The notes: generated from the sequence alone by a model not told the origin. Positions 1 to 8,336 are shown, counted from the first letter of the stretch. The stretch is 64,000 bases of DNA from Bog-473 sp963783245 (GCA_963783245.1 CAWAMS010000008.1:72817-136816); one strand, 5' to 3'. Translations and numbers: made by a program.

Positions 1-480
1 CTGCTGCGGGCCCTTGTCGCCGAGGCGGGCACCGCGGCACAGCATGTCGCCGACGCCCTCAACAGACCGCCGACGTCGGGCGGCCAACCCCAGTGGGAAG
101 ACGTGCGCGGCTGGGTCACGCTGTACTCGGACCTTTGGATGCGCCACGCTGCCCTCTTCCGGGCCTGGACCGACCTGGCGAGGATCGACCCGGGGCTGAC
201 CAGCACCCTGCGCGAGATCTTCACCGTGATGTCCGACGCTCTGGCTCGCCAGATCACTTCCGAGGACGCCGATCACAGGATCGACCCCCAAGCCGCCGCC
301 GTCGGGGTGCTGGCCATGCTCGACAGGTTCCACGACGTACGGGGATTCGTGCGTCAACCGGTGGACGATGTGGCCTTGGACACGCTGACGACCATGGTGT
401 ATCGAGCCCTGTTCGACGCATCGCGATGGGGTCAGGTGCACACGGACCTGCCCATCGGCGTGGCGGCGTCGAATCCCTGA
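1..480 (+). CDS. TetR/AcrR-family transcriptional regulator, C-terminal part (5' truncated by window edge)
   Basis: Frame 1 is open from the first base to a TGA at 478-480, so the N-terminal DNA-binding half lies outside the window. The visible 159 residues are helical, with a Trp/aromatic-rich stretch (WVTLYSDLWMRHAALFRAW) and a late segment (AVGVLAMLDRFHDV) typical of the ligand-binding and dimerisation domain of TetR regulators. In this family the domain binds a small effector, often an acyl-CoA or lipid in actinobacteria, and releases the operator. Its neighbour is a convergent SDR. The effector and target cannot be told from this fragment. The family call rests on the C-terminal pattern only, so confidence is moderate. 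Confidence 0.6.
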   Translation: MLRALVAEAGTAAQHVADALNRPPTSGGQPQWEDVRGWVTLYSDLWMRHAALFRAWTDLARIDPGLTSTLREIFTVMSDALARQITSEDADHRIDPQAAAVGVLAMLDRFHDVRGFVRQPVDDVALDTLTTMVYRALFDASRWGQVHTDLPIGVAASNP

Positions 481-535
481 GCGGCACGGCCGGCGCGGCA
501 CGGCGGGCGCGACACGACCGCGCCAGCGGGCAGCC

Positions 536-1321
536 TTACCCTTGTACGGGGTAGATCAGGTCGAAAAGGCCGTCGACGCCCGACCCGTGCAACGTGAGCC
601 CGCCATCCACGACGATGTTCTGGCCCGTCACGAAGCGGGACAGGTCCGAGCAGAGGAAGATCACCACATCCGCGATGTCCTCGGGGTCACCGATGCGACC
701 CGCCGGCGTGTCCCTCTGGAAACGACCTTCCTGCTCCGGAAAGATCTCGAACCACGGCTTCGTCATTTTGGTGCGAATCATTCCGGGTGACACGGCGTTC
801 ACCCGTATCTCGGGCCCGTACTCGAGCGCGGCCGATGCGGTGAGCGCCGCCACCGCCGCTTTGCTCGCAGCGTAGGGCCCCTCACCGGCGGCGGGCCTCG
901 TCCCGCTGATGGACGCCGTGCTGACGACGGAACCTCCCCCGCCTGATCGCATATGCGGGATGGCCGCGCGAAACCCGGCCCACACGCCGGTCAGGTTGAC
1001 GCGGACAAGCCGGTCCCACTCGGCGGGGTCCCAATCCTCGAGCCGGCTGAAACTGCCGACGCCGGCGTTGTTGTAGAGCAGGCTCAGACCGCCCAGTGAG
1101 GCAACGGCGGCGTCGACGACCTGGCGCATCCCATCGGGATCCCCGACGTCGACGGCGAATCCCACCCCGTCGATCTCCTTGGCCACGAGTGAGGCGGCAT
1201 CACCATCGACGTCGAGCACGGCGACGGTCGCTCCCTCTTCGGCCATGCGGCGACATGTCGCCCGCCCGATGCCCGACCCACCGCCTGTCACGATCGCTTT
1301 CTTCCCGTCAAGCAGCCCCAT
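536..1321 (-). CDS. SDR-family NAD(P)-dependent oxidoreductase
   Basis: This is a classical short-chain dehydrogenase of 261 residues that would interconvert an alcohol and a ketone in the cytoplasm. It has the dinucleotide-binding TGGGSGIG at residues 12-19, NNAG at 84-87, the catalytic Ser at about 137 and YAASK with Tyr150 and Lys154. The Asp after the second beta strand (LDVDG) points to NAD(H) rather than NADP(H). The start at 1321 is chosen over an upstream in-frame ATG because GGACGGAAGG lies just before it and the protein then begins MGLLDGK, as in relatives. Substrate unknown; steroid-like or hydroxyacyl substrates are plausible from the neighbours. Confidence 0.9.
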   Translation of the reverse strand: MGLLDGKKAIVTGGGSGIGRATCRRMAEEGATVAVLDVDGDAASLVAKEIDGVGFAVDVGDPDGMRQVVDAAVASLGGLSLLYNNAGVGSFSRLEDWDPAEWDRLVRVNLTGVWAGFRAAIPHMRSGGGGSVVSTASISGTRPAAGEGPYAASKAAVAALTASAALEYGPEIRVNAVSPGMIRTKMTKPWFEIFPEQEGRFQRDTPAGRIGDPEDIADVVIFLCSDLSRFVTGQNIVVDGGLTLHGSGVDGLFDLIYPVQG

Positions 1322-1457
1322 TGCCTTCCGTCCTCTCTCCATAGACGATCCTCGTCCGACGACCTCGTCGATGCCGGTCCTCGGATCGACCCGATCAGAG
1401 GGACACCGTCCCACACTTCCTACCTGAAGGCACCGATGCTGCGCCGCCGGCCCGCTG

Positions 1458-2355
1458 TCAGAGCTTCCTGATCAGCAGTTCCTGGGCCATGCTCAGATAC
1501 AGCACCCCGTCCTCGCCGTACATGGTGCCCCGGATCGTCGAACGACCAGAGGCGTTCAGGAGAGCCTGGAAATCGAAGAGATTCCACTCATCGGCCCGAC
1601 GCGGGCGGTGAAACCAGACCGCATGGTCAAGGCTGGCGTCGGTATAGCCGCCCCAGGAATCAAGACTGAGCGGCCGGAACGCCGCACCGGTCATGTCCGA
1701 GAGATACGCCAGCACGCACGCGTGGAGCGCCGGATCGTCGGGCAGGCGCTGGCGGGTGCGGAACCAACAGCGCCGGGTGGAGAGATACGTCCCGTCCTGT
1801 CTTCGGCGGGTCGACCGCAGATCCCGGACGTCGAACGGGGACGGCGACGACGGGGAGGACGACGAAGCCGGCACCGCGTCGCCCTCGGTGGCGATCGCCT
1901 CGGGGTACCCGACGTCGCCGGCCATCGGCAATTGGTACTCGTCGCCCTCCTCGGCTCGATGAAACGAGCACGCCATCCGGAACGTCTCGCGTCCCTCCGA
2001 CCTCGGAGACGACCTCCCTCGTGCTGAACGACCGACCGTCACGAAGCCGTCCCACCTTGTGCGTGGAGGGTGTCCCCGGCTTCGACGGGCGGAGGAAGTA
2101 CCCGTGGAGCGAGTGGATGTCGAGGTCGTCCGCAACCGTCTGCGCAGCAGCCGACAGCGCCTGCGCCACCACCATGCCGCCGAACGTCCGCTCCCCACCC
2201 CACCAATCCGGAGACGTGGTGACGAACGTCGAGGGCCCGTCGATCGCCGAGGTCCCCGCCCGCCCCGATGTCCCGTCCCCTACGGGAAGCGCCACCATGC
2301 CGGCGACGAGCTCGGACAAGGTGCCGCCGGTGAACTCGTCCTCCTCCGTCCACAC
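1458..2355 (-). pseudogene. Acyl-CoA thioesterase II (TesB-like), frameshifted
   Basis: Two overlapping frames together make one TesB-type double-hotdog thioesterase of about 298 residues, which would hydrolyse acyl-CoA to free acid and CoA. The N-terminal part runs from 2355 (MWTEEDEF) through GERTFGGMVVAQAL, LHGYFLRP and DGRSFSTREVV. The rest continues in another frame as ETFRMACSFHRAEEGDEYQ and ends ELLIRKL. The join lies near 2003, in a run reading tccgaggtcgg, where dropping one base restores the frame. Residues on both sides match the family, so the gene is either freshly broken or the sequence has a one-base error. It starts 18 bp after the AllA-like gene and is probably co-transcribed with it. 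Confidence 0.8.
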
Positions 2356-2373
2356 GAGGTGTACCCCTCAGAC

Positions 2374-2877
2374 TCAGACGAGTTGGACGTCGACCTCGAG
2401 GCCCAACGCCGCCAGATCGATGCAGGTGTTGTCCTCGGCGTAGCGCAGACCCTGGACGTTGAAGAGCCGTACGCGGTCGTCGGCGATCGGGAAGGGCCCC
2501 CAGTGCCACGTGCCGCGGCTCAGTACCAGGGGCTCCAACGGCTCGAGCCGGAAGACGTGGATGGCATCGACATCCGCCGGGTCCGAGAAATCGACTGCGG
2601 CCGGCGCCACGGTGATGACGGCAGGCACGTCAAGCGACATCACGCTCTGGGTGTGGGTGTCGTGCCGGTAGAGCATCTGGCATCGGAGCCCGTCGGCGGT
2701 CTCGGGGACCTCGGCCCGAGCGTGCCCGATGATGTTGACGTGCACGTCGTCCCAGGCAAAGGACAGGCGATGCTCGCCGTCACGTGGATCGGTGTCGGCC
2801 ACGGGGAGCCATCCAAAGGGTGCCCAGGCCGTCTCCGTCAAGGGCTCGGGACCGATCTTCCGCCGTTCCTTGGACAC
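2374..2877 (-). CDS. Ureidoglycolate lyase (AllA)-like protein
   Basis: This 167-residue protein resembles the AllA/ureidoglycolate hydrolase family, which releases glyoxylate and urea from ureidoglycolate in purine-ring breakdown. Family features visible are the opening PEPLTETAWAPFG, a His-rich core (YRHDTHTQSVMSLD), the strand VITVAPA, FRLEPLEPLVLSRGTWHWGPFP and the closing LFNVQG. The GTG at 2877 is preferred over an in-frame TTG at 2913 because GAGGGGAAGG precedes it. A cupin is divergent and a hydroxyacid dehydrogenase, which could reduce glyoxylate, lies just beyond. Whether the true substrate is ureidoglycolate or another ureido or keto acid is uncertain. Confidence 0.75.
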   Translation of the reverse strand: MSKERRKIGPEPLTETAWAPFGWLPVADTDPRDGEHRLSFAWDDVHVNIIGHARAEVPETADGLRCQMLYRHDTHTQSVMSLDVPAVITVAPAAVDFSDPADVDAIHVFRLEPLEPLVLSRGTWHWGPFPIADDRVRLFNVQGLRYAEDNTCIDLAALGLEVDVQLV

Positions 2878-2977
2878 GCCTTCCCCTCGCTCGCTCGCTC
2901 GCTCAATCTGCAATTCATGCGCGCCCGCATCTAACCTGACGCAGTAGTCAGTCTAGGTAGGGAAAGAGGGACACGAG

Positions 2978-3361
2978 ATGGACGTGCGCAGCATTGAGGA
3001 AAAGGCTCCGGTCGTCGAGCACAACGGCACCGTCCCGGTCTGGTGGATGATCGAATCCCGCGAGTTCAAGGACATCACCGACGGAGGCTTCCTCGAGCTG
3101 GTCAACGAATTCGAGGTTCCCGGCGGCGGGTTGGTCGACCCCCACTCCCACCCGACGCACGAGTTCTATTACGTGATGAACGGCCGCGGCATCATGACGA
3201 TCGACGGTGAAGATCGCCCGATCGCCCAAGGCGACCTCGTGTACATCCCGCCGGACAAGGTGCACTCGTTGCGTCCGGTGAGCGACCACGCACCCATTCA
3301 TTGCTTCTGCTTCGCCATCGGCGTCAAGGGCGCGGGCGAGATCAACTACACCACCCACTAG
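2978..3361 (+). CDS. Single-domain cupin protein
   Basis: This 127-residue protein is one small beta-barrel cupin. The first cupin motif is seen as HSHPTHEFYYVMNG (two His, one Glu) and the second, less exactly, as GDLVYIPPDKVHSL, giving three His and one Glu for a metal. RBS-like AGAGGG precedes the ATG. The stop TAG is followed at once by the GTG of the hydroxyacid dehydrogenase, so the two are translationally coupled. Cupins of this size are oxygenases, isomerases or binding proteins; the ureidoglycine aminohydrolase of the ureide pathway is also a cupin but has two domains. Function unassigned. Confidence 0.85.
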   Translation: MDVRSIEEKAPVVEHNGTVPVWWMIESREFKDITDGGFLELVNEFEVPGGGLVDPHSHPTHEFYYVMNGRGIMTIDGEDRPIAQGDLVYIPPDKVHSLRPVSDHAPIHCFCFAIGVKGAGEINYTTH

Positions 3362-4306
3362 GTGGCGCGGGTACTCGTCACCCGACGCTTGACCGACGGC
3401 GGTACCGATCCTCTCCTGCAGGCGGGGCACGACATCGTCACGACCGACGACGACGTCCCCCTCACGGCGGAGGAACTGGCGTCCGAGGCGGCCGCGTGCG
3501 ACGGCATCGTCTGCCTTCTCACCGACCGTATCGATGCGGAGGTGCTCGCAGCCGGCCACCGCGGCCGCCTGCGCGTCGTCGGCAACGCCGCCGTGGGCTA
3601 CGACAACATCGACGTGGCGACCGCACGCTCGCTCGGCATCGCGGTCTGCAACACCCCGGGCGTGCTCGATGCGACGACGGCCGATCTCACGTTCCTCCTG
3701 ATCCTCGCGGCCACCCGCGGCTCGACCCAGGCCGAGGACGATCTCCGTCACGGACGCTGGACCGGCTGGGGGTTCAACACCCACCTGGCCCACGACGTGC
3801 ACGGCGCCACGCTCGGCCTCGTCGGCTACGGACGCATCGCCCGCGCCGTGGCGCAACGCGCGGCGGGGTTCGACATGGAGGTCCTGCACACTTCGCGCCA
3901 TGACACCGGACTGCCCGGGTACGTGCCCGAGTTGGGCGAGCTCCTGGCGCGCGCCGACATCGTGAGCCTCCATGTCCCCCTGACCGAGTCGACGCACCAT
4001 CTCATCGACGCGGCGGCACTGGCTCTGATGAAGCCGACCGCAGTCCTCGTCAACACGGCGCGGGGCCCCGTCGTCGACGAGAACGCCTTGGTCGACGCCC
4101 TCTCTGCCGGCACCATTCACGGCGCCGGGCTCGATGTGTTCGAAGGCGAACCCGCGCTCAATCCCCGGCTCCTCGACGCCCCCCGCATCACCCTCCTGCC
4201 GCATATCGGCAGCGCGACGGTCGCCACACGCACCCGGATGGCCCGGCTCGCCTGCCAGGGAGTGTGCGACGTGCTGGCGGGCCGGACGCCCCCGAACCTG
4301 GTCTGA
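3362..4306 (+). CDS. D-isomer-specific 2-hydroxyacid dehydrogenase (glyoxylate/hydroxypyruvate reductase-like)
   Basis: This 314-residue enzyme would reduce a 2-keto acid such as glyoxylate or hydroxypyruvate with NAD(P)H. The N-terminal catalytic lobe contains VGNAAVGYDNID. The Rossmann fold shows GLVGYGRIARAVA with the third Gly replaced by Ala. The catalytic residues are Arg in NTARGPVVDE, Glu in DVFEGEP and His in LLPHIGSAT. The GTG start directly abuts the cupin stop, implying coupling. Together with the AllA-like gene this suggests a glyoxylate-handling group; that link is inference. Confidence 0.9.
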   Translation: MARVLVTRRLTDGGTDPLLQAGHDIVTTDDDVPLTAEELASEAAACDGIVCLLTDRIDAEVLAAGHRGRLRVVGNAAVGYDNIDVATARSLGIAVCNTPGVLDATTADLTFLLILAATRGSTQAEDDLRHGRWTGWGFNTHLAHDVHGATLGLVGYGRIARAVAQRAAGFDMEVLHTSRHDTGLPGYVPELGELLARADIVSLHVPLTESTHHLIDAAALALMKPTAVLVNTARGPVVDENALVDALSAGTIHGAGLDVFEGEPALNPRLLDAPRITLLPHIGSATVATRTRMARLACQGVCDVLAGRTPPNLV

Positions 4307-4352
4307 GCCGGTCGACAGGCCGCCCGGCCGTGCCTGCAGGGGGTCCTGCCAA

Positions 4353-4358
4353 TAGAAT
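4353..4358 (+). promoter_or_regulatory. Candidate -10 element (TAGAAT) for a leaderless transcript
   Basis: TAGAAT ends six bases before the GTG of the Fur-family gene and no Shine-Dalgarno sequence is present. The spacing fits transcription starting at the start codon. Confidence 0.5.
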
Positions 4359-4364
4359 GAAGGC

Positions 4365-4823
4365 GTGAGCAAGCCCCAGGGCCCGGTCGTCATCGACGCG
4401 GGCGACGCGACGACGGTCGAAGGGGTGCTCGACATCGTGCGCAAGCAAGGCGGGAGGGTCACCTCCTCGCGACGGCTCCTGCTGCGTGCCCTCTTCGAGG
4501 GCAACGGACACCGCACGGCGGAGGACCTTGCCGCCGTGGTGCAGGAGCAAGCTCCCGACGTCCACCTGTCGACGATCTACCGCAATCTCGACGAGCTCGA
4601 ACGACTCGGTGTGATCGTGCACGCGCATCTCGGCCACGGGCCCGCGACGTACCACCTGGCCGCGACGGCGCACGGGCACCTCGTCTGTGAAGAGTGCGGG
4701 AAGATGATCGAAGCCCCCGATCTCCTCTTCCGCAGCCTGGCCAAAGAGGCCAAGGCGCAGTTCGGGTTCACGATCGATCCCCACCACTTCGCCATGCTCG
4801 GGCGCTGCGCCGACTGTTCATGA
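4365..4823 (+). CDS. Fur-family metal-dependent transcriptional repressor
   Basis: This 152-residue protein has the Fur layout: a winged helix in the N-terminal half (TSSRRLLLRALF and STIYRNLDELERLG) and a C-terminal dimerisation domain with a structural zinc site formed by CEECG and CADC. Fur, Zur and PerR relatives bind Fe, Zn or Mn/Fe and repress uptake or peroxide genes. Which metal is sensed cannot be read from the sequence. The gene stands alone between a hydroxyacid dehydrogenase and a convergent RraA-like gene, with a candidate -10 box right against its GTG start. The extra 25 residues before the winged helix are unusual in length but not unique. Confidence 0.9.
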   Translation: MSKPQGPVVIDAGDATTVEGVLDIVRKQGGRVTSSRRLLLRALFEGNGHRTAEDLAAVVQEQAPDVHLSTIYRNLDELERLGVIVHAHLGHGPATYHLAATAHGHLVCEECGKMIEAPDLLFRSLAKEAKAQFGFTIDPHHFAMLGRCADCS

Positions 4824-4854
4824 CGTCATAGCGCCACGGGCATCCGTCACGTGA

Positions 4855-5502
4855 TCAGCGGCGGTCCCCGCTGACGGCGATCAGTGACGCGTCGAGGTCG
4901 AGCAGTTCGACGGTCGTCCTGCCCTCGCGCAGTGCGCTGAAGAATCCGGCCTCCTTGGATTCACGCGCCTGCCCGGCCTGCCGGACCGCCTCGAGCGATC
5001 CGGCGGGGACCACCGTGACGCCGTCGACATCGCCGACAACCCAGTCACCCTGGCTCACCGTGACGCCCCCGACACGTACCGGAGCGCCGACCGTCCCGGG
5101 CAGATTCTTGGTGGCCCCCGTGAGTGCGATGGTCGAGGAGAAGACGGGAAACCCGTGCGCTTCCAGAGCGGCCACGTCGCGCACGCCGCCGTCGAGCACC
5201 AGGCCGAGAAGTCCGGCCGCCTCCGCTGCGGTGGTCAGCACCTCTCCCCAATACCCGCGGTCGGGCACCTCCCCGACGTCGACGACGAGCACGCTGCCGG
5301 CGGGAGCGGTCGTCACGGCCACGTGGACGGCGAGATTGTCCCCCGGTGTGCAGCCCACCGGGTACGCCGGAGCGGCCAGGGACGCCCCGGGCCACGACGG
5401 CTTCAGCCGCCGATCGGTGGCCAACCCCCCGGACTCGCCCAACGTGGCCGATCCCAGGCGCAGCAGGGCTGCGGCGATCTCTTGCTGGCTTTCGGTGCTC
5501 AT
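4855..5502 (-). CDS. RraA-like protein (4-hydroxy-4-methyl-2-oxoglutarate aldolase/RraA family)
   Basis: This 215-residue protein belongs to the RraA/HMG-aldolase fold. Diagnostic segments are GCTPGDNLAVH, the glycine-rich GLVLDGGVRDVAAL with the family's Gly-x-x-Arg-Asp type core, VFSSTIALTG and GDWVVGDVDGVTVVP. Catalytic members cleave 4-carboxy-4-hydroxy-2-oxoacids to pyruvate plus an oxoacid using Mg2+; others inhibit RNase E. The ATG at 5502 has GAGGAGG in front and is chosen over two upstream Met codons. Next to keto-acid enzymes an aldolase role is more likely than RNase control. Confidence 0.85.
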   Translation of the reverse strand: MSTESQQEIAAALLRLGSATLGESGGLATDRRLKPSWPGASLAAPAYPVGCTPGDNLAVHVAVTTAPAGSVLVVDVGEVPDRGYWGEVLTTAAEAAGLLGLVLDGGVRDVAALEAHGFPVFSSTIALTGATKNLPGTVGAPVRVGGVTVSQGDWVVGDVDGVTVVPAGSLEAVRQAGQARESKEAGFFSALREGRTTVELLDLDASLIAVSGDRR

Positions 5503-5587
5503 CGGGCCTCCTCGTCGACGACGCCGCGTGCGTGCAGCGAACATCGTGCGTGCATTGGAGCATCCCGCGGGGCCCGCGCACCAGCCG

Positions 5588-5593
5588 TACACT
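5588..5593 (+). promoter_or_regulatory. Candidate -10 element (TACACT)
   Basis: TACACT ends seven bases before the GTG at 5601, and there is no ribosome-binding site. The same hexamer sits seven bases before the tRNA-Lys gene in this window, which supports its use as a -10 box. Confidence 0.5.
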
Positions 5594-5600
5594 CCCCTTC

Positions 5601-6293
5601 GTGCCCGAGCCCATGCTGATAGTGACCCAGGTCGCCCCCTATACCGACGGCCCGGCGGGGGTGCACGGCGTACTGGCCCAGGCCACGACCGCCCTCAGCG
5701 AGCTGGCCGAACTGGCGGGGCTCTCGCCGGTCGTGGTCGACGACGTGCGTGACCTCTCCCCCCACCAGCTCGGCGCCGCCGGCGTGCTCGCACTGTTCAC
5801 GATCGGCGAGACCCCGTTCTCCTCAGCGCAACAGTCGGCGCTGCTCGACTCGTGGCATGCCGGTCGCCTCCACGTGCTGGGCGTGCACTCGGCGACCGAC
5901 GCCTGCCATGCATGGCCGGACTACGGCGCCCTCATCGGCGCACGTTTCGACGGTCATCCGTGGACGCAGTCCTTCACCATCGACATCGTGGACGCGGACC
6001 ACCCGGCGACCGCGCACCTCGGGGCGACCTGGCCCTGGCACGACGAGATCTACCTCTTTCGCTCGTTACGCCCCGATGCGCGGGTACTCCTGCGTCTCGC
6101 CGACGACCAGGTGGACCTCTCCGCGCCCGGCGGGCGTGTGCCCGAGTGCGGCTTCCCGCTGGCCTGGTGCCACGGCGAGGAGGAGGGACGCACGTTCTAC
6201 AGCGCCCTGGGCCACTTCCCCGGCGCATGGGAGACCCCGGCCTACCTCCGGCATCTGGCCGGGGGCCTCGCCTGGCTCCGAGAGCGCGCCTAA
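5601..6293 (+). CDS. ThuA-like domain protein
   Basis: The 230-residue product has the flavodoxin/amidotransferase-like ThuA layout: LIVTQVAPYTDG at the start, VLALFTIGETPFS, LHVLGVHSATDAC with the strand-turn typical of the family, HPWTQSFTIDIVDADHPATAHLG, then WPWHDEIYLFRS and a C-terminal AWCHGEEEGRTFYSALGHFPGAWETP. Members are linked to trehalose and other sugar utilisation, but the reaction is not established. The start is taken at GTG 5601 from the TACACT box; an in-frame ATG lies at 5613. It is followed by VOC and PEP-mutase-like genes on the same strand. Confidence 0.75.
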   Translation: MPEPMLIVTQVAPYTDGPAGVHGVLAQATTALSELAELAGLSPVVVDDVRDLSPHQLGAAGVLALFTIGETPFSSAQQSALLDSWHAGRLHVLGVHSATDACHAWPDYGALIGARFDGHPWTQSFTIDIVDADHPATAHLGATWPWHDEIYLFRSLRPDARVLLRLADDQVDLSAPGGRVPECGFPLAWCHGEEEGRTFYSALGHFPGAWETPAYLRHLAGGLAWLRERA

Positions 6294-6356
6294 CCTGGCC
6301 GCTGGAACCGGACAGGGATACCTCGCCGTCTCGGTGATACCGGAGGTGCACAGCGC

Positions 6357-6824
6357 ATGACGAATCTCTTCAACCCGCCGAGCCACCGCTTCTACCCGTC
6401 GGGGCCGCCCCGGTTCAATCATGTCGCCATGTCGCTTCCGGCCGACCTCCTGGGCGAGGAGAGCCGCAAGGAGATCCTCGGTTTCTTCGACGAGGTGCTC
6501 GGTTTCGAGGAGATGCCGACCATGACCGAGGACCGTCGGCGCATGATCCTCGGCTGTGTCCACTGGGACCAGTTCATTTTCCTGGTGGCCGACGACGACC
6601 CGATGAAGTGCCCGCGCCTGGACCACTACGGGTTCTCGGTGGGATCGCTCGACGAGCTCCGGGGTATTCAGGAGCGGGCGGAAGCCTTCCGCGCGAACGA
6701 CGACCGCGTGGACCTGATCGACCTCCACGTCGATGACCAAGGGGTCGTGAAGATCCACTCGCTCTATGTCCACTACATCCTCCCCATGATGATCGAGTTC
6801 CAGTACTGGGAATTCGCGTCGTAA
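6357..6824 (+). CDS. VOC-family (glyoxalase/dioxygenase fold) protein
   Basis: This 155-residue protein shows one vicinal-oxygen-chelate repeat pair: FNHVAMS, FFDEVLGFEEM, DHYGFSVGSLDEL and a final beta strand MMIEFQYWEF ending in the Glu usually used as metal ligand. GGAGGTG precedes the ATG. Members range from glyoxalase and extradiol dioxygenases to resistance proteins, so the substrate is open. It lies 5 bp before the ICL/PEP-mutase-like gene and is probably in the same transcript. Confidence 0.75.
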   Translation: MTNLFNPPSHRFYPSGPPRFNHVAMSLPADLLGEESRKEILGFFDEVLGFEEMPTMTEDRRRMILGCVHWDQFIFLVADDDPMKCPRLDHYGFSVGSLDELRGIQERAEAFRANDDRVDLIDLHVDDQGVVKIHSLYVHYILPMMIEFQYWEFAS

Positions 6825-6829
6825 GGGGG

Positions 6830-7666
6830 ATGGTGGACCGAGAGGCACCTTCGCGTCAGGCCGAGCTGGCGGCCACGTTCCTCCGCCTTCATCAACCGGG
6901 GACTCCCCTGCTGATGCCGAACGCGTGGGATGTCGGGTCCGCCGTCCTGCTGGCCGCCCTCGGCTTCGACGCGCTCGCCACGACGAGCGGGGGCTTCGCC
7001 GCCAGCAAAGGACGGCTGGACGGCTCCATGCGGCGCGAGGAGGTGCTCGCCCACGCACAGGAGCTGGCGGCGGCCACGGCGCTCCCCCTTTCCGCCGATC
7101 TCGAGAACTGCTTCGCCCACGAGCCCGATGGTGTGGCCGAAACGGCCCGCGCCGCTGTCCACGCCGGCGTGGCCGGGTTCTCCGTCGAGGACTTCACCGG
7201 CAACGGGGACGATCCGATCTACGAGCTGGACGTGGCGGCCGAGAGGGTGCGGGCGGCGTGCGAGGTGGCACACGACGGCGAACGGCACATTGTGGTGACG
7301 GCGCGGGCCGAGAACTACCTCCACGGACGTCCGGACCTGGCGGACACCATCGCACGGTTGCAGGCGTACCAATCGGCCGGCGCGGACGTCGTGTTCGCGC
7401 CGCGGGTCGACGATCCGAGCGAGCTGCACAAGCTCGTCGGCGCGCTGGACGTCCCCGTCAGTGTCCTGGCCGGGCCCAACGCCCCGAACGTGGCGGAGCT
7501 GTCGGCGTTGGGGGTGAGCCGCGTGTCGGTCGGCGGAGCCTTCGCCGTGGCGGCCTACGGCGCACTCGTCGATGCAGCCACCGAGCTGCGGGACGCCGGG
7601 ACCTACGGCTACTGGGAGTTGACCAAAAGAGGCAACCGGGCCGTACGCGACGCCTTCAGTCGCTGA
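6830..7666 (+). CDS. Isocitrate lyase/PEP mutase-superfamily protein
   Basis: The 278-residue product is a TIM-barrel of the ICL/PEP-mutase superfamily, which makes or breaks C-C or C-P bonds next to a carboxylate with Mg2+. Visible are LLMPNAWDVGSA, FDALATTSGG, PLSADLENCF with the metal-binding Asp, GFSVEDFTG, VVTARAENYL, ADVVFAPRV and SRVSVGGA. It matches the oxaloacetate-decarboxylase/carboxyphosphonoenolpyruvate-mutase-like branch rather than true isocitrate lyase, since the KKCGH active-site motif is absent. The stop codon falls inside the first unit of a 16-bp tandem repeat. Confidence 0.85.
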   Translation: MVDREAPSRQAELAATFLRLHQPGTPLLMPNAWDVGSAVLLAALGFDALATTSGGFAASKGRLDGSMRREEVLAHAQELAAATALPLSADLENCFAHEPDGVAETARAAVHAGVAGFSVEDFTGNGDDPIYELDVAAERVRAACEVAHDGERHIVVTARAENYLHGRPDLADTIARLQAYQSAGADVVFAPRVDDPSELHKLVGALDVPVSVLAGPNAPNVAELSALGVSRVSVGGAFAVAAYGALVDAATELRDAGTYGYWELTKRGNRAVRDAFSR

Positions 7667-7712
7667 CGGCTGCGTCGTCGGACGGCTGCGTCGTCGGACG
7701 GCTGCGTCGTCG
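7665..7712. repeat. Three perfect tandem copies of a 16-bp unit
   Basis: The unit gacggctgcgtcgtcg occurs three times without a gap or mismatch (7665-7680, 7681-7696, 7697-7712). The first copy overlaps the TGA of the PEP-mutase-like gene, and the array ends 6 bp before the stop of the convergent RidA gene. Confidence 0.95.
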
Positions 7713-7718
7713 GAGGAT

Positions 7719-8189
7719 TCAGTCGACCAGAGCGACCGTCACCTCAATCTCGACGGCCCCGTTGCGGGGCAGCGCGGCCACGCCGACGGCTGAGCGCGTA
7801 TGACGACCGGCGTCACCGAAGACGTCGGCCAACACCTTGCTCGCGCCGTCAACCACTGCGGGCTGCTCGTGGAAGTCGGGGGCCGACGAGACGAATCCGG
7901 TGACGGTGAGCACACGCGCCACCCGGTCGAGCGAGCCGAGCGCCTCCTGCAGCACCGCCAGGGCGTTGAGGGCGCACACCGCGGCAGCCTCCCTGCCCTC
8001 TTCGACGGTGACGGTGTCGCCGAGACGTCCGAGGCACGTGAGCTGCCCGTCGATGCGCGGCAGCTGGCCCGACGTGCGCGCCGTCCCGTTGTGGACGACG
8101 ACGGCGTCCAGCGGGTCGTGGGGCGGGTGCGGCCCGTGCAGCGTGAGGCCCAACTCCGCCAGCCGCGCTGCGATCTTTCCTTCTGCCAT
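7719..8189 (-). CDS. RidA/YjgF/YER057c-family protein
   Basis: This 156-residue protein belongs to the RidA family, trimeric proteins that deaminate reactive enamine/imine intermediates or act in related catabolic steps. It shows VVVHNGTARTSGQLPRIDGQL, the helix EEGREAAAVCALNALAVLQE, VLTVTGFVSSAPDFHEQP and the C-terminal RSAVGVAALPRNGAVEIEVTVALV. The usual catalytic Arg near the C-terminus is not evident: the family's vR..vgv..LP pattern reads TRSAVGVAALP. The ATG at 8189 has GAAGGAG upstream. It converges on the PEP-mutase-like gene. Confidence 0.88.
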   Translation of the reverse strand: MAEGKIAARLAELGLTLHGPHPPHDPLDAVVVHNGTARTSGQLPRIDGQLTCLGRLGDTVTVEEGREAAAVCALNALAVLQEALGSLDRVARVLTVTGFVSSAPDFHEQPAVVDGASKVLADVFGDAGRHTRSAVGVAALPRNGAVEIEVTVALVD

Positions 8190-8330
8190 CGGTGCCGCTC
8201 CTTCGCTTTGCCGTGCGCTCTTCCGTTTGCGTCCCGCTACGTTTCGTCGGGCGGCGGCGGGCGCCCGCCGGGAGGATGGTAGCTGCCTCCTCCGCCCCCT
8301 CTGCGCTGTCAGTGCCCGGAGGTGTCGGGG

Positions 8331-8336
8331 TAGTGT
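8331..8336 (+). promoter_or_regulatory. Candidate -10 element (TAGTGT)
   Basis: TAGTGT ends six bases before the ATG at 8343, and no Shine-Dalgarno sequence is seen between them, which fits a leaderless message. Confidence 0.45.

Noticed and set aside
2886..2904. Short tcgc microsatellite before the AllA-like gene
   Set aside because: Four or so units only, inside or next to the ribosome-binding region; not enough to call a functional repeat.
2948..4516. 522-codon open frame on the minus strand
   Set aside because: It is antisense to the cupin and hydroxyacid dehydrogenase, which have full family motifs; its own translation is Arg/Gly/Val/Asp-rich without motifs, as expected for shadow frames in GC-rich DNA.
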